DNA of 64,000 nucleotides from Leifsonia sp. ZF2019 (GTDB taxonomy: Bacteria > Actinomycetota > Actinomycetes > Actinomycetales > Microbacteriaceae): the NCBI RefSeq assembly GCF_019924635.1, contig NZ_CP065037.1, forward strand, positions 3,162,001-3,226,000. The letters run 5' to 3'. The number at the start of each line of letters is the position of its first letter. Positions within the stretch are counted from its first letter, which is position 1. Both the position numbers and the translations under genes were made by a program. Of this stretch, positions 19,078-27,463 are shown piece by piece. The notes below the pieces were generated by a model that was given only the letters and a program-made list of their open reading frames with translations, was not told the DNA's origin and did no database searches.

Positions 19078-20558
19078 CGCTCCTCCTGGCGCCGGATCGA
19101 GGCGCGCGAGAAGAGCGCCGTGCCGACGAAGCCGATCACGAGCGCGACGAGCACGCCGAGGTTGGCGTAGGCCCAGTCGCCCTTCGTTCCTCCGAGCCCG
19201 AGCGGGCCGAGGAGGTAGCCCTGCCAGCCGAGCCAGGACGCCGCGGTGTTCGTCACAAGGCCCCAGCCGATCGCGGTGCCGACCACGATGAGCGCGATGG
19301 GCAGCCACCGCACCGACCCGTAGCGACCGCGCGGGTCGTAGAGCTCCGCCTCCGCGTAGTCCTTCCTGCGCAGGGCGATGTCGGCGACGAAGATGCCGCA
19401 CCACGCGGCGATCGGCACCCCGAGGGTGATCAGGAAGCCCTGGAACGGTCCGAGGAAATCACCCGCGAAGAAGACCACGTAGATCGCACCGGCGGTCATG
19501 ATGACGCCGTCGATCCCGGCCGCGATGTAACGCGGCACGCGCACACCCACGCTGAGGAGCGCCAGGCCGGACGAGTAGATGTCGAGGACCGCGCCGCCGA
19601 CGAGCCCCAGCACGGCGACGATCACGAAGGGGACCAGGAACCAGGTCGGCAGCAGGGAGGCCAGTGCCCCGATCGGATCGGCCGCGATCTTCTCCGACAG
19701 CGACGGCGACGACCCTGCGAGCAGGATCCCGAACACCAGCAGGACGACGGGCGCCAGGGACGACCCGAACGTCGTCCAGCCGACGACGCCACCGCTGCGG
19801 GTGCCGCGTGGCAGGTACCGCGAGTAGTCCGCGGCCGCGTTCACCCAGCCGAGCCCGAAGCCGGTGAGCATGAAGACGAACCCGCCGATCACATGCGGCG
19901 CATCGCCCGCCGGGAGCGCACCGACCGCGCCGAGGTCGATGTGGCCGAGCACCAGGGCGATGTAGAGCAGGGTGAGCACACCGGTCACGACCGTGATGAT
20001 CATCTGCATGCGCATGATCAGGTGGAAGCCGATCACGCCGCCGACCACGACGAGCGCGACCACGACGACGAGGGCCACGATCTTCGTGACGACCCCGCCC
20101 TCCCAGCCGAGCTGCTCGAACACGGTGGCCGTCGCCAGGACCGCCAGCGCGGTGAGGACCGTCTCCCACCCGACGGTCAGCAGCCAGGAGAGCAGGGAGG
20201 GGACGCGGTTGCCGTTCACGCCGAACACCGCGCGGCTGAGCACCATGGTCGGGGCCGAGCCGCGCTTGCCTGCGAGCGCGATCACGCCGCAGAGCAGGAA
20301 CGACGCGACGATCCCCACCACGCCGACGAGGGTGGCCTGCCAGAACGAGATCCCGAAGCCGAGCAGGAACGAGCCGTAGCTGAGTCCGAAGACCGACACA
20401 TTGGCGCCGAACCACGGCCAGAACAGGCTGCTCGCGCGCCCCTTCCGCTCGCTCTCGTCGATGGTGTTGAGGCCGTTGAGCTCGACGCCGAAGGCCGAGC
20501 CGGGCGCGGGCAGGGAGGCGGGCGCCCGGTCGGGCGCGTCCTCGCCGGTGCTGGTCAT
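19074..20558 (-). CDS. NCS1-family purine/pyrimidine or related permease
   Basis: A 494-residue transporter with about 12 membrane helices. The N-terminal segment ELNGLNTIDESERKGRASSLFWPWFGANVSVFGLSYGSFLLGFGISFWQA matches the cytosine/purine/allantoin (NCS1) family. It also has FVFMLTGFGLGWVNAAADYSRYLP and GGAVLDIYSSGLALLSVG, common in that family. It starts at ATG 20558, 84 bp from the divergent purU, and is coupled by a 4-bp overlap to a cysteine hydrolase. A nucleobase or hydantoin/ureide substrate is likely but unproven. Confidence 0.88.
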   Translation of the reverse strand: MTSTGEDAPDRAPASLPAPGSAFGVELNGLNTIDESERKGRASSLFWPWFGANVSVFGLSYGSFLLGFGISFWQATLVGVVGIVASFLLCGVIALAGKRGSAPTMVLSRAVFGVNGNRVPSLLSWLLTVGWETVLTALAVLATATVFEQLGWEGGVVTKIVALVVVVALVVVGGVIGFHLIMRMQMIITVVTGVLTLLYIALVLGHIDLGAVGALPAGDAPHVIGGFVFMLTGFGLGWVNAAADYSRYLPRGTRSGGVVGWTTFGSSLAPVVLLVFGILLAGSSPSLSEKIAADPIGALASLLPTWFLVPFVIVAVLGLVGGAVLDIYSSGLALLSVGVRVPRYIAAGIDGVIMTAGAIYVVFFAGDFLGPFQGFLITLGVPIAAWCGIFVADIALRRKDYAEAELYDPRGRYGSVRWLPIALIVVGTAIGWGLVTNTAASWLGWQGYLLGPLGLGGTKGDWAYANLGVLVALVIGFVGTALFSRASIRRQEER

Positions 20559-20642
20559 GCACCGATCCAAGTGCACGCGCCGTCGCCCGTCAACAGCCGA
20601 GGACGGCGCGGAACCTCCTCGACGGAGCGATATCCTGAGCCG

Positions 20643-21533
20643 ATGACCGCGAGCGCGACCTCCCCCACCCCCGCTTCCCCCGGCCACGCCAACCACTGGG
20701 TGCTGACGTTCAGCTGCGCCGACCAGCCCGGGATCGTGCACGCGGTGAGCGGGGCCATCGTGGCCGCGCGCGGCAACATCACCGAGAGCCAGCAGTTCGC
20801 GAGCCTCGACACCGGGCGCTTCTTCATGCGCCTGCAGGTGGAGTCGGGCGCGAGCCGCGCGGAGTTCGAGAGCGCGCTCGCACCGGTCGTGGAGCGGTTC
20901 GGGATGACGCACCGCGTCGACTTCGTCGGTCGCCCGCTGCGCACCCTGGTGCTCGTGTCGACGGCCGCCCACTGCCTCAACGACCTCCTCTTCCGCCAGC
21001 GCGCCGGCCAGCTGCCTGTCGAGATCCCGCTCGTGCTGTCCAACCACGGCACGTTGCGCGACCTCGCCGGGTTCTACGGCGTGCCGTTCGAATCGCAGCC
21101 CGTGACGGACGCGGAGTCGAAGGCCGCCTTCGAGGAGCGCGTGCTGGCCGCGGTCGAGGAGCACGACATCGAGCTGGTCGTGCTCGCCCGCTACATGCAG
21201 ATCCTGTCGCCGGAGCTGTGCGAGAAGCTCGCCGGACGCGCGATCAACATCCACCACTCCTTCCTCCCGGGGTTCAAGGGCGCCAATCCGTACCGGCAGG
21301 CGCACGCCCGCGGCGTGAAGCTGATCGGCGCGACGGCCCACTTCGTGACGAGCGACCTCGACGAGGGGCCGATCATCGAGCAGAACGTCGTTCGGGTGGA
21401 TCACGCGCAGACGGTGCAGCAGCTCGTGGCGATCGGTCAGGACGAGGAGAGCCGCACCCTCACCCAGGCCGTGAAGTGGTTCGCGGAGGACCGCGTGCTG
21501 CTCGACGGCGCACGCACCATCATCTTCCGCTGA
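20643..21533 (+). CDS. purU: Formyltetrahydrofolate deformylase
   Basis: A 296-residue PurU releasing formate from 10-formyl-THF, which balances the formyl and free THF pools. The N-terminal ACT domain (residues ~15-95: WVLTFSCADQPGIVHAVSGAIVAARGNI) precedes a formyltransferase-like domain. That domain has VLVSTAAHCLNDLLFRQ, LARYMQILSP, INIHHSFLPGFKGANPYRQA with the catalytic Asn/His, and TAHFVTSDLDEGPII with the catalytic Asp. The ATG at 20643 lies in a short divergent gap with the NCS1 permease. It complements glyA, folD, purN and purH elsewhere in the window. Confidence 0.95.
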   Translation: MTASATSPTPASPGHANHWVLTFSCADQPGIVHAVSGAIVAARGNITESQQFASLDTGRFFMRLQVESGASRAEFESALAPVVERFGMTHRVDFVGRPLRTLVLVSTAAHCLNDLLFRQRAGQLPVEIPLVLSNHGTLRDLAGFYGVPFESQPVTDAESKAAFEERVLAAVEEHDIELVVLARYMQILSPELCEKLAGRAINIHHSFLPGFKGANPYRQAHARGVKLIGATAHFVTSDLDEGPIIEQNVVRVDHAQTVQQLVAIGQDEESRTLTQAVKWFAEDRVLLDGARTIIFR

Positions 21534-21576
21534 CGCCCGCGCCCGCCCAGCAGGAGGCGGCCGGTAGACTGGGCCG

Positions 21577-21939
21577 GTGACTCCCGTGCAAGACCAGCAG
21601 GCCCGCCTCCGCATCGGACCGAACGACATCCTCCGGTTCGTGCTCGAGCTGTTCGCCGTGGTCTCGCTCGGAATCTGGGGATTCGTCGCCTGGCCCCTGC
21701 CGTGGAACGTCGTGTTCGGCATCGCGACGCCGGCCGTCGCCCTCCTGCTCTGGGCGCTGTTCCGCTCCCCCAAGGCCGTCCTGCACGTCGACGCCCTCGT
21801 GAAGGCCCTGGTCGAAGTGCTCGTCATGGGCGCCGCGGCGTTCGCGTGGTGGGATCTCGGACAGCCGATCGTCGCCCTCGTGTTCGCGGTGATCGCGACG
21901 GTCAGCGGCGTGATCAACGGGCGGCGCGAGTTCGCATGA
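21577..21939 (+). CDS. YrdB/DUF2568-like small membrane protein
   Basis: A 120-residue protein with four predicted hydrophobic segments. LRFVLELFAVVSLGIWGFVAW opens the fold and PWNVVFGIATPAVALLLWALFRSPKAV follows. These features resemble the YrdB/DUF2568 family, whose function is unknown. It starts with GTG 21577, 43 bp after purU. Its stop overlaps the start of the second nagA (ATGA), so the two are translationally coupled, although nothing in the protein points to amino-sugar metabolism. Confidence 0.75.
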   Translation: MTPVQDQQARLRIGPNDILRFVLELFAVVSLGIWGFVAWPLPWNVVFGIATPAVALLLWALFRSPKAVLHVDALVKALVEVLVMGAAAFAWWDLGQPIVALVFAVIATVSGVINGRREFA

Positions 21940-23090
21940 CCCGGCTCGTCGTCCACGACGCCCGCAAAGTGGATGCGGACGGGCTGGTCGACGAGTTCTG
22001 GCTGATCGCCGAGCGCGGCACGATCGTCGCCACCGGCTCCGGCACGGGCTGGCACGAGGCTGCCCGCTCGCCCGGCGCGACCGTGATCGACGCGGGCGGG
22101 CACTGGCTCACCCCCGGCTTCGTCGACCTGCACTGCCACGGCGGAGGCGGCCATCCGTATGACGACGGGCCGGAGGAGATGATCGCCGCTCTGGCGACGC
22201 ATCGCGCGCACGGCACGACGCGCTCCCTCGTCTCGCACGTCGCGAATCCCCTCGCCTCTCTGCGCGAGAGCCTTGCCATCGTCGCCGACCTGGCGGCCTC
22301 CGACCCGCTCGTGCTCGGCTCGCACCTCGAAGGCCCGTTCCTGGCCGTCGAGCGGCGGGGCGCCCACGACGCGGACTTCCTGCGAGAGCCGGGGCCCGCC
22401 ACGGTGGAGGAGCTGATCGGCGCCGCGCGCGGCACACTCCGCACGGCCACCATCGCCCCCGAGCTGCCCAATGCCCTGGAGGCGATCGGCGTGCTCATCG
22501 AGGCCGGCGTGGTCGTCGGCGTGGGGCACACCGCGGCCGACTACGACCAGGCGTCCCGCGCCTTCGAGGTCGGCGCGCGCCTCCTGACGCACGCCTTCAA
22601 CGCCATGAACGGCATCCACCACCGCGCGCCCGGCCCGGTCATGGCGGCGATCGACAACCCCGAGGTCACGCTCGAGCTGATCCTCGACGGGCTCCACGTG
22701 CACCCATCGGTCGCGCGCTTGCTCTTCACGGCCGCGCCGGGGCGCGTCGCCCTGGTGACGGACGCCATGGCGGCCGCGGGCGCGAACGACGGCGACTACC
22801 GTCTCGGCGGTCTGAACGTCACCGTCAGGGACGGCCTCGCCGTGCTGTCGGGCACCTCGACGATCGCAGGCTCAACCCTCACCCAGGACGCCGCCCTGCG
22901 CGTCGCCGTCGGACCGGTCGGCCTCGACCCGGTGCACGCCGTCACGGCGCTGACGCTCACTCCCGCACGCCTCCTGGGGGAGGACCACCGTTTCGGCCGC
23001 CTCCACCCGGGCTACGCCGCGGACGCCGTGCTGCTCGACCACGAATGGCACGTGCGCTCGGTGGTCGCCGACGGGCGCGTCCTGCGCTGA
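21936..23090 (+). CDS. nagA: N-acetylglucosamine-6-phosphate deacetylase (copy 2)
   Basis: A 384-residue NagA homologous to the copy at 13549-14706. The metal motif VDLHCHGGGG has His66 and His68. LGSHLEGPFL, VGHTAADYDQA, THAFNAMNGIHHRAPGP and LVTDAMAAAGANDGDY are all intact. The HCH in place of HGH at the metal motif is the clearest local difference from copy 1. It follows the YrdB-like gene with a 4-bp overlap and is convergent with nagB, which acts next in the same pathway. The two copies may serve different loci or regulators. Confidence 0.93.
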   Translation: MTRLVVHDARKVDADGLVDEFWLIAERGTIVATGSGTGWHEAARSPGATVIDAGGHWLTPGFVDLHCHGGGGHPYDDGPEEMIAALATHRAHGTTRSLVSHVANPLASLRESLAIVADLAASDPLVLGSHLEGPFLAVERRGAHDADFLREPGPATVEELIGAARGTLRTATIAPELPNALEAIGVLIEAGVVVGVGHTAADYDQASRAFEVGARLLTHAFNAMNGIHHRAPGPVMAAIDNPEVTLELILDGLHVHPSVARLLFTAAPGRVALVTDAMAAAGANDGDYRLGGLNVTVRDGLAVLSGTSTIAGSTLTQDAALRVAVGPVGLDPVHAVTALTLTPARLLGEDHRFGRLHPGYAADAVLLDHEWHVRSVVADGRVLR

Positions 23091-23342
23091 CGCGGCCGTC
23101 CCGCCCCGCAATCGGCCGGCGCGGCCCCGTAACTCCGGCGTTCGCTGATCCCGCGGCCGAAAACACCGTCCACACGGCGAGGCCACCCGCGTGTCGTGGC
23201 CGACTTCCGGAGTTGCCCGGCCACGCCCAAAACACCGGAACTCCGGAGGTCAGTCGCGACACGCTGGGCGATCCACCGTTCGAACGGAGGTTCGCCCCGT
23301 GCCGGGCCCGATCACCGGAGTTCCGGGGAGCGCGGACGCGTC
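23091..23342. repeat. Intergenic region with two diverged copies of an 84-bp inverted-repeat unit
   Basis: AACTCCGG occurs at 23131-23138 and 23239-23246, and its complement CCGGAGTT at 23207-23214 and 23315-23322. Each AACTCCGG is exactly 76 bp before a CCGGAGTT, so the region reads as two 84-bp units with matching ends and partly alignable interiors (both contain CACCG followed by an ACGG block). Between the units, GACTTCCGGAGTT (23202-23214) and AACTCCGGAGGTC (23239-23251) form a near-perfect 13-bp stem with a 24-nt loop, possibly ending the convergent nagA and nagB transcripts. No ORF is convincing here. Confidence 0.6.
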
Positions 23343-24128
23343 CTACAGCTTCTGCCAGGCGGGCTTGTTCGCATAGGCGTAGCGGTAATAGTCGAGGTTT
23401 CGCAGCTGCGAGGCGGCGGCTTCGTCGACGAGCACCGTCACGTGCGGGTGGAGCTGGATGGCCGAGCCCGGATTGGCGGCCGACACCGGACCCTCCACCG
23501 CACCCGCGAGCGCCTCGGCCTTGCCCTCGCCGAACGCGAGCAGCAGCAGGTGGCGCGCCTTGAGGATGGTCGAGAGGCCCTGGGTGATGCAGTGCATGGG
23601 GACGTCGGCCTCGGAGTCGAAGAAGCGGGCGTTGTCCTTGCGGGTCTGCTCGGTCAAGGTCTTGACGCGGGTGATCGACGCGAACGACGAGCCGGGCTCG
23701 TTGAAGCCGATGTGACCGTCGGTTCCGATGCCGAGGATCTGCACGTCGACGCCGCCGGACTCGGCGATCGCCTTCTCGTAGTCGAGGCCCGCGTGCTCGA
23801 TGGTCTCCCGTGCACCGTTGGGCACGTGGATGAGCGACGGGGTCAGCCCGAGGGGCTCGACGACCTCGCGGTGGATGACCGAACGGTACGACTCGGGGTG
23901 CCCGGCGGGCAGCCCGACGTACTCGTCGAGCGCGTACCCGCGCACGTGCGAGACGTCGACGCCGCGCTCGGCGACCAGGGATGCCAGCGCCCGGTACACG
24001 GGCAGCGGGGTCGACCCGGTCGCGAGCCCGAGCACCGCGTCCGGCTTGCCGGAGATCAGCTCCACGATGCTCTCCGCGGCCAGGGCGCCCGCGGCGGCCT
24101 GATCCTTCACGACGACGACTTCAGCCAC
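23343..24128 (-). CDS. nagB: Glucosamine-6-phosphate deaminase
   Basis: A 261-residue NagB converting glucosamine-6-phosphate to fructose-6-phosphate and ammonia. LGLATGSTPLPVYRAL is the phosphate-binding loop, GYALDEYVGLPAGHPESYRS carries the catalytic acid segment, and LGIGTDGHIGFNEPGSSF is the family signature. AANPGSAIQLHPHVTVLVDEAAAS ends the fold normally. It is the last gene of the minus-strand amino-sugar operon and overlaps the ROK kinase gene by 8 bp. It feeds imported amino sugar into glycolysis. Confidence 0.96.
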   Translation of the reverse strand: MAEVVVVKDQAAAGALAAESIVELISGKPDAVLGLATGSTPLPVYRALASLVAERGVDVSHVRGYALDEYVGLPAGHPESYRSVIHREVVEPLGLTPSLIHVPNGARETIEHAGLDYEKAIAESGGVDVQILGIGTDGHIGFNEPGSSFASITRVKTLTEQTRKDNARFFDSEADVPMHCITQGLSTILKARHLLLLAFGEGKAEALAGAVEGPVSAANPGSAIQLHPHVTVLVDEAAASQLRNLDYYRYAYANKPAWQKL

Positions 24129-25023
24129 TTGTTCCTCCTACGATCGCGGCCCCGAGGGCGGCGACTGGTGATCCTGCGGGAACGAGGCGCGCGCGCTGCG
24201 GCAGCGCCAGCGAGGCGAGGAACGGCGATGTCCGTCCCCAGCGCTCGAGCACCTCGTGGACATCGCCGAGCAGCGGGTCGCCCAGGTGACTCAGGCCGCC
24301 ACCGATCACCACGGTGTCGACGTCGACGGTCAGCACCAGGACGCGCACTGCGGCAGCGATGCCCTCGGCCAGCCTATCCTTGATCGCCTGCGCCTCGCGG
24401 TCGCCGTCGGCCGCCGCGGCGAACAACGCGCGTGCGGGGATGGGGTCGTCGGTGCGCCACTGGCGTGCGATCGCGGATCCGCTCGCGACCGTCTCGAGGC
24501 AGCCGCGCTGCCCGCACGCGCACACGGCGCCGGCCGGGTCGACGGGCAGGTGACCGATCTCGCCGGCGATACCCGTCGCTCCCCGCCACAGGCGGCCGTC
24601 CACCACGATGCCCGCCGCCATCCCGGTGCCGAGGTTGAGGTAGGCCATGGTGCCGTCGAGACCGAGCACATCGTAGGCGCCGAGAGAGGCCGCCTTCACG
24701 TCGTTCTCGATCCGCACGCCGACGCCGAGCCGGTCGGCCAGGGCGCCGCCGAGGGGCAGACGGTCGACCCCGAGGTTGACAGCGTGCGCGACCTCGCCGG
24801 AGGCGGTGTCGACCAGTCCGGGGATGCCGATGCCGATGGAGGCGAAGCCCCGCACGTCGATGCCGGTCAACTCGCCGATGCGCGCGACCGCGGTCACAGC
24901 GGTCTCGACGACCGCGGCGTGCCCGAAGCCGGTCGCGAGGCGGATGCGCTGCGCGAGCGCGCCGCTCTCGTCGACGGCGACCGCGTCGGTCTTGGTGCCG
25001 CCGATGTCGATGCCCAGCCTCAT
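24121..25023 (-). CDS. ROK-family kinase, probably N-acetylglucosamine kinase
   Basis: A 300-residue ROK kinase with the ATP loop GIDIGGTKTDAVAV at the N terminus, the sugar/base segment VRIENDVKAASLGAY, and the zinc motif CACGQRGCLE. It lacks a DNA-binding domain. It lies between the GH3 hexosaminidase gene (4-bp ATGA overlap) and nagB (8-bp overlap) in an operon for chito-oligosaccharide import and breakdown, so GlcNAc is the most likely substrate. Specificity within ROK kinases cannot be read reliably from sequence alone. Confidence 0.85.
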   Translation of the reverse strand: MRLGIDIGGTKTDAVAVDESGALAQRIRLATGFGHAAVVETAVTAVARIGELTGIDVRGFASIGIGIPGLVDTASGEVAHAVNLGVDRLPLGGALADRLGVGVRIENDVKAASLGAYDVLGLDGTMAYLNLGTGMAAGIVVDGRLWRGATGIAGEIGHLPVDPAGAVCACGQRGCLETVASGSAIARQWRTDDPIPARALFAAAADGDREAQAIKDRLAEGIAAAVRVLVLTVDVDTVVIGGGLSHLGDPLLGDVHEVLERWGRTSPFLASLALPQRARLVPAGSPVAALGAAIVGGTSG

Positions 25024-26558
25024 GAGCCGGGTCCGAGCAGGTCGAGCAGCGCCCGGCCCAGCAGGCGGGACCCGCCGTAGGTGGCGATGTCGGCATAGCG
25101 GCGGTCATCCGCCGGCCAGCCCATGTCGACCACGAGCACGTCGGCGTCGGAGGCACGCAGGCGGTCGATCGCCGCGCGGGCGAAGGCGTGACGGTGGTTG
25201 TCCTTGCCGATCACGACGATCGCTCCGGCGGGCGGCATCGACGGGGCGGGATCGCCCTCCGCCAGCACGACGGTCGGACGGGAGGAGAACGCGACGGATG
25301 CGCTTGCGTCCGGTTCGGCCGCCGCTTCGGCGAACGGTCCCCACGGAGCCGTCCCGACCGCGATGTTGGCGACGGTCTCCAGCCTCACCACCGTGTAGTC
25401 GTAGTGTCCGGCTTCCCGCCACCGCCGAGCGCCGTCCGTCAGGTCGAACGCCGCGACGACCGCCGCGACCTCCGCGGAGTCGAGGTCGGCGGGGTCGACC
25501 ACCGAGCCGGCGCCGGACACGGCCTCCCCGTCCTCCGCGCGCAGGTCGGTCGCGAGGCGGAGCACACGCCCCGCCGCCTGCGCGACGCGGTCGGCGGAGA
25601 GCCGGCCCTGGCCGATCGCGGCGGCGACGGCCCGCTCGATGGCGGCGAGCTGCTCGTCCGTGTTCTCCGTGCCCAGGCACAGGAGGTCGCAGCCCGCGGC
25701 GAGCGCCAGCACCGCCGCCTCCGGAATGCCCCGCTCTCCGCTCGCGCCGTGCATGTCGAGGGCGTCGGTCACGACCACACCGTCGAAGCCCAGCTCACCG
25801 CGCAGCAGCCCGTCGACGACAGGGGTGCTGAACGTCGCGGGCTGGGCCGCGTCGAGCTGCGGGAGGAGGATGTGGGACGTCATGACCGTGCGGGTCCCCG
25901 CCTCGACGGCCGCGCGGAACGGCACCAGCTCGCGGTCGCGGAGCTCGGCGGCGGAGCGGTCGACGACCGGCAGCTCGAGGTGCGAGTCCTGGTCCGTGTC
26001 CCCGTGTCCCGGGAAGTGCTTCGCGCACGCCGCGACGCCGGCGGCCTGGAGGCCGCGCACCCAGGCCGCGCCGTGCTCGGCGACCACCGTGGGGGATGTG
26101 CCGAAGCTGCGGACGCCGATGACGGGGTTGTCCGGGTTGGAGTTGATGTCGACGTCGGGGGCGAAGTCGAGGTTCACGCCGACGGCGCGCAGTTCGGCTC
26201 CGACCCGCCGGGCGACCTCCTCGGTGCGGCCGGTGTCGGCGAGGCGGCCGAGGACAGCGTTGCCCGGGTAGGGCGACCCGGTCGCGTAGTGCAGCCGGGT
26301 GACGTCTCCACCCTCCTCGTCGATCGCGACGATCGCGTCGGGATTGGCCGCGTAGATCGCATCCGTGAGGGCGCGCAGCTGGGCGGCCGAGACGATGTTC
26401 GGGCCGAAGAGGCACACGCCGCCGAGGCCGTCGCGCAGCCGCCGTTCCAGCCAGTCCGGCAGCGTCGTGCCGACGAATCCGGGGAGGAGGGTGGCGGCGA
26501 TGCGGTGCGCGAGGGCGGGGTCGAGGAGGCGGGGTTCGGCGGCGGCCGTGCCGGTCAC
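25020..26558 (-). CDS. nagZ: Beta-N-acetylhexosaminidase, glycoside hydrolase family 3 (NagZ type)
   Basis: A 512-residue GH3 enzyme. The N-terminal TIM barrel contains GGVCLFGPNI, AIDEEGGDVTRLH, LDFAPDVDINSNPDNPVIGVRSFG and the NagZ-type loop KHFPGHGDTDQDSH with the Asp/His dyad. VVVTDALDMHG supplies the catalytic nucleophile. About 170 further residues form a second domain, as in longer Gram-positive enzymes. There is no signal peptide, so it acts on imported chitobiose or muropeptide sugars. GTG 26558 overlaps the permease stop (GTGA). Confidence 0.9.
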   Translation of the reverse strand: MTGTAAAEPRLLDPALAHRIAATLLPGFVGTTLPDWLERRLRDGLGGVCLFGPNIVSAAQLRALTDAIYAANPDAIVAIDEEGGDVTRLHYATGSPYPGNAVLGRLADTGRTEEVARRVGAELRAVGVNLDFAPDVDINSNPDNPVIGVRSFGTSPTVVAEHGAAWVRGLQAAGVAACAKHFPGHGDTDQDSHLELPVVDRSAAELRDRELVPFRAAVEAGTRTVMTSHILLPQLDAAQPATFSTPVVDGLLRGELGFDGVVVTDALDMHGASGERGIPEAAVLALAAGCDLLCLGTENTDEQLAAIERAVAAAIGQGRLSADRVAQAAGRVLRLATDLRAEDGEAVSGAGSVVDPADLDSAEVAAVVAAFDLTDGARRWREAGHYDYTVVRLETVANIAVGTAPWGPFAEAAAEPDASASVAFSSRPTVVLAEGDPAPSMPPAGAIVVIGKDNHRHAFARAAIDRLRASDADVLVVDMGWPADDRRYADIATYGGSRLLGRALLDLLGPGS

Positions 26559-27463
26559 CCCTTCACCGCCCCGCTGACGAGCCCGCTGGTCATCCGGCCC
26601 TGCACGATCAGGAAGAAGATGATGACGGGGACCGCCACCAGGGTGGACGCGGCCATGACCTGGCCCCAGTCGGTCGCGCGCGAGGCGGACTGCTGGATGA
26701 AGCCGCGCAGCCACAGCGGGAGCGTCTGGCTGCTGTTCTCCTGCAGGATGACCAGCGCGACGGTGAACTCGTTCCAGGCCTGCAGGAACGCGTACACGCC
26801 CGAGGCGACGAGGCCCGGCGCCAGCAGCGGGAAGGTGATGCGCAGAAAGGCCTGCGTGCGGCTCAGGCCGTCCACCATCGCCGCTTCCTCCAGGTCGGCG
26901 GGGATGCCCGCGACGAAGCCGCGCAGCATCCAGATCGTGAACGGCACGACCGCCGCGATGTAGAGGATGCTGACGCCGATGACGGAGTTGAGCAGGCCGA
27001 GGCTGCCCATCAGCTTGTACTGCGCGATGAAGAGACCCTCCGCGGGGAGCATCTGGATCAGCAGCACGGCCAGCACGAACGACGTGCGCCCGCGGAACCG
27101 GAAGCGGCTGATCGCCAGCGCCGCGAGGAACGCGAACGCCAGGCACACCACCACCGTGATGAGCGCGATGGTCAGGCTCATCCCGAGGGCGGGGAAGAAC
27201 GTGCCCCCGGCGATCACGGCGGTGAAGTTGTCGAACGAGCCGCCGAACGGCAGCCAGGTCGGCGTGGTGTTCTGCAGCACGACGTTCGGCAGCAGTGACG
27301 AGTTGACCATCCAGTAGACCGGGAAGACCCAGATCAGGGCGATCACGACGGCGACGACGCCGAGCACGACGCGGCCCGGCCGCACCTTCTGGCGCAGCCT
27401 GCGGGCGGGCGCCGTCTGGGCGGCGGTGGCGGATGCGGTGGATGCGGTCGACGCGGTGGTCAC
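26555..27463 (-). CDS. Carbohydrate ABC transporter permease (MalG type)
   Basis: A 302-residue inner-membrane permease with about six helices. After an Ala/Thr-rich N terminus it has a first helix VVLGVVAVVIALIWVFPVYWMVNSSL. The EAA loop that contacts the ATPase reads EEAAMVDGLSRTQAFLRITFPLLAPG. GTG 27463 overlaps the upstream permease stop. Together with the MalF-type partner and the binding lipoprotein it forms a CUT1 importer, presumably for GlcNAc or chitobiose given the hexosaminidase and kinase downstream. No ATPase gene is in the operon. Confidence 0.9.
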   Translation of the reverse strand: MTTASTASTASATAAQTAPARRLRQKVRPGRVVLGVVAVVIALIWVFPVYWMVNSSLLPNVVLQNTTPTWLPFGGSFDNFTAVIAGGTFFPALGMSLTIALITVVVCLAFAFLAALAISRFRFRGRTSFVLAVLLIQMLPAEGLFIAQYKLMGSLGLLNSVIGVSILYIAAVVPFTIWMLRGFVAGIPADLEEAAMVDGLSRTQAFLRITFPLLAPGLVASGVYAFLQAWNEFTVALVILQENSSQTLPLWLRGFIQQSASRATDWGQVMAASTLVAVPVIIFFLIVQGRMTSGLVSGAVKG

